Positions 26,117 to 37,116 of a DNA stretch of 64,000 bases are shown here, piece by piece (the first letter of the stretch is position 1; the number at the start of each line of letters is the position of its first letter). This DNA comes from Flectobacillus longus (GTDB lineage: Bacteria; Bacteroidota; Bacteroidia; Cytophagales; Spirosomataceae). The DNA lies in contig NZ_JASHIC010000010.1 in the NCBI RefSeq assembly GCF_030056705.1, positions 124,001-188,000 of the forward strand, given 5' to 3'. A program made the position numbers and the translations under genes. The notes beneath the pieces are model-generated. The model was not told where the DNA came from, did not search any database, and was given only the letters and a program-made list of their open reading frames with translations.

Positions 26117-26725
26117 TTAAACTTGTTTAATTTGAGATAAATGTTTTAATAAAATTTCTTTCAGCATGTTATGCCCTTGAGTATTGAAATGTAAACCGTC
26201 GTTTTCGTAGTATTGTGGATTAGGTCGATTGTCGTATCCCAAATAATTATCATAAATGTTGACAAAATGCCAATAGGGATTTTGACGAGCTTCAATCTCA
26301 TTTTTTATAATCATATTGGTATATTTTACCTGGTCATTCAGATACCAACGGATTGGACTGGGCTTTATCGAAACATAAGAACAATGTATATTGCCATAAC
26401 GCTCCTTTACTTTTTCAAAAAGCTGAAAAAGAAAAATATAAATTTCTTCAGGATGACGATTATTGCTTAAATCGTTGTCACCTGCGTATATAACTATATT
26501 ATCGAGTGATTTTTGGTATTTGAATACTCGGTCAAAATACCAAGTGCAAGCGGCCAATGTAGAACCCCCAAAGCCTAAGTTTACAGGTTGGAAAGCAGCA
26601 AATTCGTGATAAAGCGATTGCCAAAGAGTAAAGGTCGAACTTCCATAAAAAGCCGTTTGAGGTTGATATTCTAAGGTTTTTTGTAATTTCTCTAATCGTT
26701 TAACTTCTTCTTCGTACCAAAACAT
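26117..26725 (-). CDS. SGNH/GDSL-family hydrolase
   Basis: 202 residues from the ATG at 26725 (MFWYEEEVKRLEKL); the frame is open to 26842, which would add 39 residues that look untranslated. SGNH blocks: FYGSSTF with the catalytic Ser, LGFGGST with the Gly, YAGDNDL with the Asn, and DGLHFN with the Asp-His pair near the C-terminus. It is probably a cytoplasmic or peripheral esterase or acetylhydrolase acting on a sugar or lipid. It shares direction and short spacing with the following esterase gene. Confidence 0.82.
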   Translation of the reverse strand: MFWYEEEVKRLEKLQKTLEYQPQTAFYGSSTFTLWQSLYHEFAAFQPVNLGFGGSTLAACTWYFDRVFKYQKSLDNIVIYAGDNDLSNNRHPEEIYIFLFQLFEKVKERYGNIHCSYVSIKPSPIRWYLNDQVKYTNMIIKNEIEARQNPYWHFVNIYDNYLGYDNRPNPQYYENDGLHFNTQGHNMLKEILLKHLSQIKQV

Positions 26726-26955
26726 GACTTTAGTGGATAACAGGGTTATTATAATTGGGTGTGGGCTGTTGACTTTCAGGAAGGGTACAGCATCTTTCAA
26801 ATATAACCAAAAGACTTTAAACAAAAGGGTAGGCTGTGTCAATTTTACACTAACCTTGGCATAGATAAAGGAGATGATTTATCTAAAAGACCTATAAATA
26901 GTTATTTGTTTTAGATAAAATTGCCTTAAAGCACTACGAAAAATACAAAATTGAT

Positions 26956-26963
26956 TATTTTTG
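26956..26963 (+). promoter_or_regulatory. Candidate -7 box for purH
   Basis: TATTTTTG, an exact TAnnTTTG match, with a following C as often seen. It predicts a leader of about 80 bases before the ATG at 27050. A TTG at 26921 is too far for the normal spacing. Confidence 0.5.
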
Positions 26964-27049
26964 CACTTTCATTCTGACGAGGTTAGTTGTAGGGTAAAAC
27001 GCATATAGTAAAGCCCTAACGAGCAGCTAGCCGAAAATGTATCAAAACA

Positions 27050-28570
27050 ATGTCATCCAAAAAAATCCAATCAGCCCTCATTTCGGTTTATTACAAAGAC
27101 GGACTCGCTCCAATTGTTGAACTCCTCCACAAGAACGGGGTAAAAATTTACTCAACAGGTGGTACTCAAACTTTCATAGAAGAAATGGGTATTCCTGTAA
27201 CTGCCGTAGAAGACCTTACTAGCTATCCTTCTATTTTTGGTGGTCGTGTAAAAACTTTGCACCCAAAAGTATTTGGTGGAATTTTATACCGTCGTGACAA
27301 TGAAGGTGATGTGCAAACGGCAGCTCAATTCGAAATCCCTTCGATTGACTTGGTAATTGTTGACCTTTATCCATTTGAAGAAACTGTAGCAGGTGGTGCT
27401 TCTGAAGACGACATCATCGAAAAAATCGACATCGGTGGTATTTCATTGATTCGTGGTGCTGCTAAAAACTTCAATGATGTATTGATTGTTTCTTCTCGTA
27501 CACAATACGCAGAGGTATTAGCATTGTTAGAAGCTAAAAATGGTGGAACTGACTTGGCAGACCGTAAGCGTTTTGCTATGTTGGCATTTGGCGTGTCATC
27601 TCATTATGATACTGCTATTCACGCATATTTTTCTGGTAACACAACAGATATTTATGATTTCAAAGCTTTACCAAACCACTCGTTGCGTTATGGCGAAAAC
27701 CCTCACCAAACTGCTACTTTCTATGGTGATTTGGAAGCGCTTTTCGAGAAATTAAACGGTAAAGAACTATCTTATAACAACTTGGTTGACGTAGACGCTT
27801 GTATTACTTTGTTGGATGAGTTTATTCAAACTTCATTTGTAATCATCAAGCATACAAATGCTTGTGGTGTAGCTTCTGCCGAAACGGTAAAACAAGCGTA
27901 CTTGAATGCTTTTGCTTGTGATACTATTTCAGCGTTTGGTGGCGTGTTGGCAACCAATGGCGAAGTAGATGCTGAAGCAGCTGAGGCAATGAACTCATTG
28001 TTTTTCGAAATTTTGATTGCTCCTTCTTTTACTCCAGAGGCGCTTGAGATATTGAAAACAAAGAAAAACCGTATTTTATTGAGACGCAATGAAGTGGCAT
28101 TTGGTAAGAAAATGTTCAAAACTTTGTTGAACGGTGTTTTAGAGCAAGACAAAGATTTAGCTACAGAAACAGCACCTCAAATGCGTACTGTAACTGAAAA
28201 AGCTCCTACTGAAGCAGAATTGAAAGCTTTAGAATTTGCGTTGAAAGTTTGTAAGCATACAAAATCTAACACAATTGTATTGGCGAAAGACGGTCAATTA
28301 ATCGCCTCAGGTGTAGGTCAAACTTCACGTGTGGATGCGTTGAAACAAGCCATCGAAAAAGCAAACGAATTTGGTTTTGATTTGACTGGTTCAGTAATGG
28401 CATCGGATGCATTCTTCCCATTCCCTGACTGTGTAGAAATTGCTCATAAAGCAGGAATTGCTGCGGTTGTACAACCTGGCGGTTCAATCAAAGATAAAGA
28501 TTCTATTGCCTATTGCGATGCCAATGGCTTAGCAATGGTAATGACTGGTGTGAGACACTTCAAACACTAG
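27050..28570 (+). CDS. purH: Bifunctional AICAR transformylase / IMP cyclohydrolase
   Basis: 506 residues, full length. The N-terminal IMP cyclohydrolase domain (about 1-190) has STGGTQTF, GGRVKTLHPKV and GGISLIRGAAKNF. The C-terminal AICAR transformylase domain contains LRYGENPHQ, the catalytic KHTNACG, DTISAFGG, SDAFFPFPD, QPGGSIKD and the terminal MTGVRHFKH. It carries out the last two steps of purine synthesis (AICAR to FAICAR to IMP). Monocistronic, with a strong terminator 9 bases downstream. Confidence 0.97.
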   Translation: MSSKKIQSALISVYYKDGLAPIVELLHKNGVKIYSTGGTQTFIEEMGIPVTAVEDLTSYPSIFGGRVKTLHPKVFGGILYRRDNEGDVQTAAQFEIPSIDLVIVDLYPFEETVAGGASEDDIIEKIDIGGISLIRGAAKNFNDVLIVSSRTQYAEVLALLEAKNGGTDLADRKRFAMLAFGVSSHYDTAIHAYFSGNTTDIYDFKALPNHSLRYGENPHQTATFYGDLEALFEKLNGKELSYNNLVDVDACITLLDEFIQTSFVIIKHTNACGVASAETVKQAYLNAFACDTISAFGGVLATNGEVDAEAAEAMNSLFFEILIAPSFTPEALEILKTKKNRILLRRNEVAFGKKMFKTLLNGVLEQDKDLATETAPQMRTVTEKAPTEAELKALEFALKVCKHTKSNTIVLAKDGQLIASGVGQTSRVDALKQAIEKANEFGFDLTGSVMASDAFFPFPDCVEIAHKAGIAAVVQPGGSIKDKDSIAYCDANGLAMVMTGVRHFKH

Positions 28571-28579
28571 AAAATACAG

Positions 28580-28609
28580 AACGCCTCAGTCTACTAAGAT
28601 TGAGGCGTT
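28580..28609 (+). terminator. Terminator after purH
   Basis: AACGCCTCA and TGAGGCGTT pair, with the stem extended inward by G-T, T-A, C-G and T-A. A T-rich tract follows. Confidence 0.8.
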
Positions 28610-31021
<2,412 letters not shown>

Positions 31022-31034
31022 GCATCTTGCTATT

Positions 31035-31280
31035 TAGTGAGTTGTGATTGAGTGATTATTTTTTATAATTTTTACTCGTAGAGATGCAATATTTTGTGTC
31101 TAAAGCTTATAAACTATCTGCTAAAATATTCTATTAAAAAGGCGGTCGGAATTGGTTTTTCGATCGCCTTTTTAATATATACCATAGATGAATCGGCTTA
31201 AGACGCAAAATATTGCGTCTCTACTGGTGGGATACAGTTTTTTAAAAAATCACTCAATCACTCATCCACTCAATCAACAA
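31035..31280. repeat. Composite intergenic repeat, copy 3 (family A/B)
   Basis: Order: TTTAGTGAGTTGTGATTGAG words; palindromic unit 31078-31103; hairpin 31133-31176; inverted palindromic unit 31198-31224; then TCACTCAATCACTCATCCAC words up to 31276. It lies between two genes in the same direction (gyrB and the AraC regulator), whereas copies 1 and 2 lie between convergent genes. Confidence 0.85.
31133..31176. terminator. Terminator hairpin after gyrB
   Basis: ATTAAAAAGGCGGTCG and CGATCGCCTTTTTAAT pair over 16 bp with one G-T, loop of 12. Confidence 0.8.
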
Positions 31281-31286
31281 CTATCC

Positions 31287-32132
31287 ATGCAGATAACCAC
31301 GCATACCATACCACAAGATTTATTTCAGAAGGGAGATTTACCTGAATTGAATGTCTTTGATTACCATGCTGCCGAAGATCACCTTAATAGCAAAGTGACT
31401 TTGCGTCAGCATGTGATTAGTTTTTTGGTACATGGACAAAAGAAAATACATTTCTCGAACGATACCGTGGAAGTCAACAACCAATATGCTGTAGTGATGG
31501 CATCAGGCAATTGTTTGATGTCCGAGTGTTTGGGCGATAGTAATTCTTATCAGAGTGTGTTGTTATTCTTTTCGCCAGAAAACGTATCTAACTTTTTTCT
31601 GAAATACCCTCAGTTTGTTCGAGCGAAAGTGGAGGGACAAAATGCTTTTTTTGTCTTAGAGCAAGATAACTACATTCAGCATTTAGTTGCATCGTTGAGG
31701 TTATATCTGCAAAAGCCTCAGTTGCTCAATTCGGCTATATTGACCTTAAAATGGGAAGAAATTATGCTTTATTTGATAGACAAATATGGCGACGCATTTG
31801 TGGTGTTTCTTCAAGGTTTATTACATAATCAGCAAGAAGTTTCGTTTAGAAAAGTCATAGAAGATAATCTTTACACCAATCTCAATTTAGAGGAACTTGC
31901 TTTTTTGTGTAATATGAGCTTATCGACATTTAAGCGACATTTTACGAGTATTTATCATGAAAGCCCTGGTAAATGGTTGCAAGCCAAACGCCTTGAGCGT
32001 GCCAAAGAGATATTGAGTCAAGGAGAAATGAAAGCCTCGGAAATATATCAGCTGTTTGGCTATGAGAATTTATCTAATTTTAGTGCAGCGTTCAAACATC
32101 AGTTTGGTATCAGCCCAAGACAAATAGCTTGA
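31287..32132 (+). CDS. AraC-family transcriptional regulator
   Basis: 281 residues from the ATG at 31287; the frame upstream to 31188 overlaps the composite repeat. The N-terminal cupin-like domain (about 1-160) resembles the ExsA/AraC_N type, with HGQKKIHFSNDTVEV. Two helix-turn-helix units follow in the C-terminal 100 residues: NLEELAFLCNMSLSTFKRHF, then KASEIYQLFGYENLSNFSAA and FKHQFGISPRQ. It binds DNA as an activator of unknown targets. The PEBP-family gene 150 bases downstream is a candidate target by position only. Confidence 0.9.
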   Translation: MQITTHTIPQDLFQKGDLPELNVFDYHAAEDHLNSKVTLRQHVISFLVHGQKKIHFSNDTVEVNNQYAVVMASGNCLMSECLGDSNSYQSVLLFFSPENVSNFFLKYPQFVRAKVEGQNAFFVLEQDNYIQHLVASLRLYLQKPQLLNSAILTLKWEEIMLYLIDKYGDAFVVFLQGLLHNQQEVSFRKVIEDNLYTNLNLEELAFLCNMSLSTFKRHFTSIYHESPGKWLQAKRLERAKEILSQGEMKASEIYQLFGYENLSNFSAAFKHQFGISPRQIA

Positions 32133-32193
32133 CTTGACCTTTTTTCATAAGTAATTAAGCTAAAAACAATACCAACTCCTTATCGAAATCAAG

Positions 32194-32201
32194 TAATTTT
32201 G
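32194..32201 (+). promoter_or_regulatory. Candidate -7 box for the PEBP-family gene
   Basis: TAATTTTG, an exact TAnnTTTG match 84 bases before the ATG at 32285. No -33 TTG is seen. Confidence 0.35.
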
Positions 32202-32284
32202 TTCTGTACAAAAGGGTATGAGCTTTTGAGATCTTTTCAATAGCTCAAAATATGTTTTTTCTTATCATTTAAAACCTTATTAAT

Positions 32285-32836
32285 ATGTTACGCTCAAAAT
32301 TACTACTTACTATTGCCTTAGTTCTAACAGCATTTATAGGTACGAATGCACAAACTTTTACCTTAAAAAGCAACGATATTGGTGGACAATTCACCAAGAA
32401 ACAAGAGTTTAACGGTTTCGGATGTAGTGGTGAAAATGTTTCACCGCAATTATTGTGGGAAAATGCTCCAGAAGGAACAAAGAGCTTTGCCATTACGGTA
32501 TATGACCCAGACGCCCCAACAGGAAGTGGATTTTGGCATTGGGTAGTTTTTGATATCCCAGCCAATGTAAAAGAATTAAAATCAGGTGCAGGTGACTTGA
32601 CAAAAGGATTGGCTCCAAAAGGAGCTATCCAAAGTGTTACTTCGTATGGAGCTAAAGGTTTTGGAGGAGCTTGTCCACCAGTAGGGCATGGTTTTCACCA
32701 ATATATTTTTACAATTCATGCTTTGAAAACAGATAAATTGGGCTTAGATGAAAATACGAATCCTGAAATTGTAGGGTTCTATTTGTGGCAAAATACCTTG
32801 GCGAAAGCGTCTATCGTGTCTTACTACAAAAGATAG
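32285..32836 (+). CDS. YbhB/YbcL (PEBP, Raf-kinase-inhibitor-like) exported protein
   Basis: 183 residues with a signal peptide (MLRSKLLLTIALVLTAFIGTNAQ). PEBP signatures are visible: ENVSPQLLWENAPEG, YDPDAP, WHWVVFDIP, GACPPVGHGFHQYIF and the C-terminal helix. The ligand-binding pocket residues (Asp-Pro in DPDAP, His in WHW) are conserved. The biochemical role of bacterial members is unclear; binding of small phosphorylated or hydrophobic ligands is known for the family. It acts in the periplasm. Confidence 0.92.
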   Translation: MLRSKLLLTIALVLTAFIGTNAQTFTLKSNDIGGQFTKKQEFNGFGCSGENVSPQLLWENAPEGTKSFAITVYDPDAPTGSGFWHWVVFDIPANVKELKSGAGDLTKGLAPKGAIQSVTSYGAKGFGGACPPVGHGFHQYIFTIHALKTDKLGLDENTNPEIVGFYLWQNTLAKASIVSYYKR

Positions 32837-32881
32837 GAAAGCTTCGAAAGCGAGAAAATCAACAGAATTATCTTGACAGTT

Positions 32882-32927
32882 TATCAAAAAAGGCGTTCGA
32901 AAGCTCATTTCGAACGCTTTTTTGATA
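32882..32927. terminator. Terminator hairpin after the PEBP gene
   Basis: TATCAAAAAAGGCGTTCGAAA pairs with its inverse after a 5-base loop; one C is missing in the right arm. Related to 43533-43577, which uses the same GGCGTTCGAAA core. Confidence 0.8.
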
Positions 32928-33317
32928 CTATACCTCAAAACGAATCCATCTTTAGCCGCAAAACATTGCGTCGATACGGGTGTTAATCATATAAAAATAA
33001 TCGCTCAACCACCATTCACTCAATCAGGAGAGACTCATGGCTTTGATGTTTATTTGAAATAGAGCGAGGAGCAATCTTTTTTAATACAATTTTGAAATAA
33101 AGTAATCTATCAATAAGTTATAGTTTGAGAAAGGGTACAAAACTGACTTTAAAAAAATGAGTCGCAAAAGCCTTATCTATGTCAGATATACCTCTCTATC
33201 GGCGATAGAATCATATTTTTTCTACAATAGGATAAACATTTCGCTCCATAAATTTTTTAAAAGGCTTGGCATTTGTTAATTTAACGTTTTGTTAATATTA
33301 CAATGAATGATAAACCT

Positions 33318-33325
33318 TAAATTTG
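33318..33325 (+). promoter_or_regulatory. Candidate -7 box for the 72-residue gene
   Basis: TAAATTTG, an exact TAnnTTTG match 18 bases before the ATG at 33344, with a TTG at 33289-33291 slightly far upstream. It implies a very short leader. Confidence 0.4.
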
Positions 33326-33343
33326 TCTATTCCACCATTTATA

Positions 33344-33562
33344 ATGTCAGAATTTAATTTTAAACAATTTCACATTCGATCAATGAATGCCTCTTCGGCT
33401 GAGGAAAGAGCTACAATAAACCAAGAATTGAAGGATTTGTACGCTTCTTTATCTCCAGAAGATCAAAAGGAGTTTAATGCACAATTACAAACCTTTTTGG
33501 TAAAAGAAATGGGTCGTTTACGTTCTGATTATGAAGCAATTAAAGGTGGTATGCAAGAATAA
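33344..33562 (+). CDS. Small helical protein of unknown function
   Basis: 72 residues from the ATG at 33344 (MSEFNFKQFHIRSMN). It is almost entirely predicted helical, with alternating charged and hydrophobic residues (SSAEERATINQELKDLYASL, SPEDQKEFNAQLQ). No signal peptide, cysteine or known motif. It lies 48 bases upstream of ppk in the same direction, so it may be co-transcribed with polyphosphate kinase. I do not recognise the family. Confidence 0.65.
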   Translation: MSEFNFKQFHIRSMNASSAEERATINQELKDLYASLSPEDQKEFNAQLQTFLVKEMGRLRSDYEAIKGGMQE

Positions 33563-33610
33563 AATAGCAAGGTTTTCGTTAAGGTTTTATAGTATAACCT
33601 CTGAAAATTT

Positions 33611-35923
33611 ATGCAACGACTAAGAAGAAAATATCGTAAACGCGGTGAAATAGGTTCTCTAGTCGAGAATCTTTTTTCATTTTTGGGTAATTTTATGAAT
33701 ACGAAACAAACACCAGAGGAAAAACGTCGTCTTGAAAAAGTCATAAATCGCTCTTATGACGTTATAGAGAAGTCGGATTATATCAGCCGAGATTTGAGTT
33801 GGTTAAAATTCGATGAAAGGGTATTAGACCAAGCACGAGATTCAAGAAGAAATGTATTTGACCGACTGAAATTTTTAGCAATCACGGCTTCAAATCTTGA
33901 CGAGTTTTTTTCGATTAGAGTTGGTTCTTTGTATAACTATATCGACTTTGGTAAAGAGCGCAGCGACTATTCTGGTTTGAGAGAAATCCCATTCAAAAAA
34001 ACTTTGATGGCTGCTACTCAGGCTTTTGTCCAAGAAAAACAACGCCTTTATAAAGAAGAAATCGTACCACTATGTACTGAAAACGGCTTTAGAATTATTA
34101 AGATTGGTGATTTGTATTCTGAAGAACTTGAAAAAGTAACGGATTACTTCAATCGCACGATATATCCAATGCTAACCCCAATGGTGTTTGACCAGACGCA
34201 TACTTTCCCAAGTTTGCTGGCAAAGACACTGATTTTTGGGGTGGTTACTCGCATACCCTCTGGCGAAATTGATTTTATTAAAAACGAACCTCTTAAAGGT
34301 GGTGAAAATAGTAAAATCAGCTTTGTACAAATCCCACAAAACCTTAAACGTTTTTTTGTTTTTGAACGTGAAGACGAAATCGTTTTCTTCCCTATCGAAG
34401 AGATTATTCGTCACGAAATGTGGAAACTCTACAAAAATGTAGAAATCGAATCGATTGCCCTTTTCCGTATTACTCGTAATGGAGATTTTGATGTAGTTGA
34501 ACACGAAGATTCGGAAACAGACTTTATCGACGAAATCAAAAAGAAAATCAAGGATCGTCGTTTGGGGCGTGTAACCCGTATCGAAATCGAACCTGATTGC
34601 TCACCATGGATGCTCGAAATGATGATGAAACGTTGGAAGCTGGAAAAAGATGGTGTTTTCTACAATGGAAACCTCATTGATTTTACGGCTTTTTGGCAAA
34701 TTATCAAATATCCAGAATTTAAAGGCCGTTTAATTCAGCAACATCCAGCGGTGCCTCCACTAGGTTTATCTACAGTAAAACAGGCTGATATTTTTGAGAC
34801 AGTACGCCAAGGCGATATTTTGATGCACCATCCGTACAACAATTTTGAACCTGTTTTGCAATTGCTCGAACAGGCTGCTGACGACCCACAGGTTTTGGCA
34901 ATTAAGATTACGTTGTATCGTATTTCCAAAAACTCACGTATTGCCGATGCACTCCTTCATGCTGCCGAAAATGGTAAACACGTTTCTGTATTGTTTGAGG
35001 TAAAAGCTCGTTTTGATGAAGAAAACAACATTCGTGAAGCATTGCGCCTTCAAAATGCTGGCTGTTTTGTGATTTATGGTATTCCTGGTTTGAAAACACA
35101 TACAAAGCTTTTGCAGGTAATTCGTTCTGAAGGTAATCAAGTAGTAAGTTATGCGCACTTGTCGTCGGGTAATTATAATGAAGATACGGCAAAACTTTAT
35201 ACTGATATTGGATTGTTGACAACCAATGAAGTAATTACACGTGATATTTCGGAATTTTTTAATGTAATCACGGGACATTCACAGCCTCACAGTTACAAAT
35301 ATTTGATTACGGCACCTCGTGAGATGCGTAACAAATTGGTGGAAATGATTCGCAATGAGGCCAAAAATGCTCAAGCAGGTTTGCCTAGCGGTATTTGTAT
35401 CAAGATTAACTCTTTGCAGGATAAAATCACCATTGATGAGTTGTACAAAGCCTCTCAAGCAGGTGTACCAATACAGCTAATTGTGCGTGGCATTTGTTGT
35501 ATTCGTCCTGGTCGAAAAGGTTTGTCAGACAATATCAAAGTACGCTCAATTGTAGGGGATTTCTTAGAGCACACTCGTGTATATTATTTCCACAACAATG
35601 GTAACCCGAAGGTATATGGAGGTTCTGCCGACGTAATGGTGCGAAGCTTTGACCGTCGTATTGAGTCGCTATTTGAGTTGGTAACCAACCAAGTAAGACA
35701 ACAAGCTATCCATATTTTACAATGTAACTTGCGTGACAATGTTAATACTTATGAGATGCAAGAAGATGGTTCTTATAAGCACTTAGCCAATCCTGAAGAT
35801 TTAGGAATAGAGCCTTTTGACATTCATAAGGTATTCTTTAATGTAAAAATAGAAGATGTCATGAAAGCTCGTTTGTTTGCTGAAACAACAGAGCCAGAAC
35901 ATATAGAGTTAGAAAGTATTTAA
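33611..35923 (+). CDS. ppk1: Polyphosphate kinase 1
   Basis: Up to 770 residues; an internal ATG at 33695 gives a more usual 742. The four PPK1 domains are recognisable: the N-terminal domain begins YISRDLSWLKFDERVLDQA, the middle domain contains NLDEFFSIRVG, the first catalytic domain has LLHAAENGKHVSVLFEVKARFDEE, and the phospho-histidine region is YAHLSSGNYNEDTAKLYTDIG. The second phospholipase-D-like domain carries RGICCIRPG and VYYFHNNGNPKVYGGSADVM. It reversibly polymerises the gamma-phosphate of ATP into polyphosphate, often membrane-associated. A terminator follows 28 bases after the stop. Confidence 0.96.
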   Translation: MQRLRRKYRKRGEIGSLVENLFSFLGNFMNTKQTPEEKRRLEKVINRSYDVIEKSDYISRDLSWLKFDERVLDQARDSRRNVFDRLKFLAITASNLDEFFSIRVGSLYNYIDFGKERSDYSGLREIPFKKTLMAATQAFVQEKQRLYKEEIVPLCTENGFRIIKIGDLYSEELEKVTDYFNRTIYPMLTPMVFDQTHTFPSLLAKTLIFGVVTRIPSGEIDFIKNEPLKGGENSKISFVQIPQNLKRFFVFEREDEIVFFPIEEIIRHEMWKLYKNVEIESIALFRITRNGDFDVVEHEDSETDFIDEIKKKIKDRRLGRVTRIEIEPDCSPWMLEMMMKRWKLEKDGVFYNGNLIDFTAFWQIIKYPEFKGRLIQQHPAVPPLGLSTVKQADIFETVRQGDILMHHPYNNFEPVLQLLEQAADDPQVLAIKITLYRISKNSRIADALLHAAENGKHVSVLFEVKARFDEENNIREALRLQNAGCFVIYGIPGLKTHTKLLQVIRSEGNQVVSYAHLSSGNYNEDTAKLYTDIGLLTTNEVITRDISEFFNVITGHSQPHSYKYLITAPREMRNKLVEMIRNEAKNAQAGLPSGICIKINSLQDKITIDELYKASQAGVPIQLIVRGICCIRPGRKGLSDNIKVRSIVGDFLEHTRVYYFHNNGNPKVYGGSADVMVRSFDRRIESLFELVTNQVRQQAIHILQCNLRDNVNTYEMQEDGSYKHLANPEDLGIEPFDIHKVFFNVKIEDVMKARLFAETTEPEHIELESI

Positions 35924-35950
35924 TCTAATTTTTCCAGAAAAACCAGCACG

Positions 35951-35970
35951 ACCCTCATTTCGGTGAGGGT
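35951..35970 (+). terminator. Terminator after ppk1
   Basis: ACCCTCA and TGAGGGT pair over 7 bp with a 6-base loop, followed by TTTTGTGTTTTT. Confidence 0.7.
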
Positions 35971-35988
35971 TTTGTGTTTTTAGAAATA

Positions 35989-36525
35989 ATGAAAAAATCT
36001 TTTGACGCATATCAGTTAAAGGCAGGTGATGTTATTGCTTCTATAGGTGCCGCCTCTGGCGTTTGGGAAATAGGCTTGGCAGGAATGCAATCTGGCTTGA
36101 CATTTTATATTCAGGATATAGATGAATATAGTTGTAATGAAGAAGAAATAGCCTATACAAAAGCTTATTGGGAACGTCAGATTGGTCGAAAAATAAATGG
36201 TACATTTTATGCTGTAGTTGGAACACCACAAAAAACAAATCTACCTAAAGATACCTTCGATAAGGTATTAATCATTAACGCTTTTCATGAATTTCAATAT
36301 CAAGAAGTAATATTGTTAGAAATAGCTCAAATTCTTAAATCAACAGGAAAGCTTATTATTGAAGAGGAAATAGCCTTAGAACAAGGACAAGTACACGAAG
36401 GATGTGGATTACCTCTTTTTTCAGAAACTCAACTTGTAAATCTACTAGACGCAAATCAATTTGCATTAAAGACTGTCGTTGAGAAAGAAAGATATTTAAA
36501 GGTATTCGTTTTTGAAAAAAAATAG
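35989..36525 (+). CDS. Putative SAM-dependent methyltransferase-like protein
   Basis: 178 residues from the ATG at 35989; the frame is open to a GTG at 35974, which lies in the ppk1 terminator tract. The N-terminal half resembles a class I methyltransferase: a motif I-like strand-loop DVIASIGAASGVWEIGLAG, an acidic strand end FYIQDIDE, and later FDKVLIINAFHEFQY and LKSTGKLIIEEEIA, as in SAM-dependent enzymes. Motif I lacks the classic GxGxG, so SAM binding is likely but not certain. No substrate is suggested by context. Confidence 0.65.
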   Translation: MKKSFDAYQLKAGDVIASIGAASGVWEIGLAGMQSGLTFYIQDIDEYSCNEEEIAYTKAYWERQIGRKINGTFYAVVGTPQKTNLPKDTFDKVLIINAFHEFQYQEVILLEIAQILKSTGKLIIEEEIALEQGQVHEGCGLPLFSETQLVNLLDANQFALKTVVEKERYLKVFVFEKK

Positions 36526-36570
36526 ATTTAGAGTAAAAATGTGGTATGTACTATCGTATCAAATTGGGTC

Positions 36571-36948
36571 TTAATGTAGACCTTCTTTGAGTAAGTCTTT
36601 GTATCCGCCCTTAAGATTATAAATTTTTTTGAATCCATACTCCTTCAAAAGTTCGGCTATTTCAGAGCTTCTTCCGCCAGTTGCGCAATACAGCAATACG
36701 GGCTTGTCTCTGTCTAGAGTTTCAATTTTTTCTAAAATATCAGGGTCAAAATAATCAATACATTTAGCTGATGTGACTTTCCCTTCTTTCCATTCTTGGG
36801 GAGTTCGCACATCAATGATTTGTATATCAGGATTACTTTTGACTATGTCCGCAAATTCATGAGGACTTACATTGAGGTTTTCCTCAACGACACAGCCTGT
36901 CAGAAATGTGGCACAACTGATGAAGTATAATACAAGTAAATGTCTCAT
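36571..36948 (-). CDS. Rhodanese-domain lipoprotein
   Basis: 125 residues. The N-terminal lipoprotein signal ends in the lipobox LTGC (Cys19). A single rhodanese domain follows: IIDVRTPQEW, then the active-site loop CATGGRS with Cys88, and KKIYNLKGGYKDLL. It probably transfers sulfane sulfur or acts on thiols at the cell envelope. Monocistronic on the minus strand, convergent with the methyltransferase-like gene. Confidence 0.9.
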   Translation of the reverse strand: MRHLLVLYFISCATFLTGCVVEENLNVSPHEFADIVKSNPDIQIIDVRTPQEWKEGKVTSAKCIDYFDPDILEKIETLDRDKPVLLYCATGGRSSEIAELLKEYGFKKIYNLKGGYKDLLKEGLH

Positions 36949-37116
36949 AAATGGTTAAATAGTGATTTTGTTGCAAGTTATAGTGATTAGAGGAGTTTTG
37001 ACAATATTAAATTTTAGAAAGTCATTAGAGTTTTGATATTACTGAAAAATTCGAGTGAACCTAAGCATTTTTTTTAGCCGAAGACCTTATGATAAACTTA
37101 TGAGTTGTATAATTGT

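Larger units (their letters stand above)
32837..33343. other. Gap with composite repeat copy 4 (degenerate)
   Basis: 507 bases. It holds the hairpin at 32882-32927, a decayed palindromic unit TTTAGCCGCAAAACATTGCG (from 32951, mutated from AGACGC...GCGTCT), and CGCTCAACCACCATTCACTC words at 33002-33027. The 300 bases after that show only the candidate -7 box at 33318. Confidence 0.6.

Noticed and set aside
31249-31276. Short regularly repeated TCACTCAAT words taken for a CRISPR array
   Set aside because: Repeat units are 8-10 bases with no unique spacers of constant length and no cas genes are present; they belong to the composite intergenic repeats.
31188-31286. N-terminal extension of the AraC regulator
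   Set aside because: It translates part of composite repeat copy 3; the ATG at 31287 starts the real domain.
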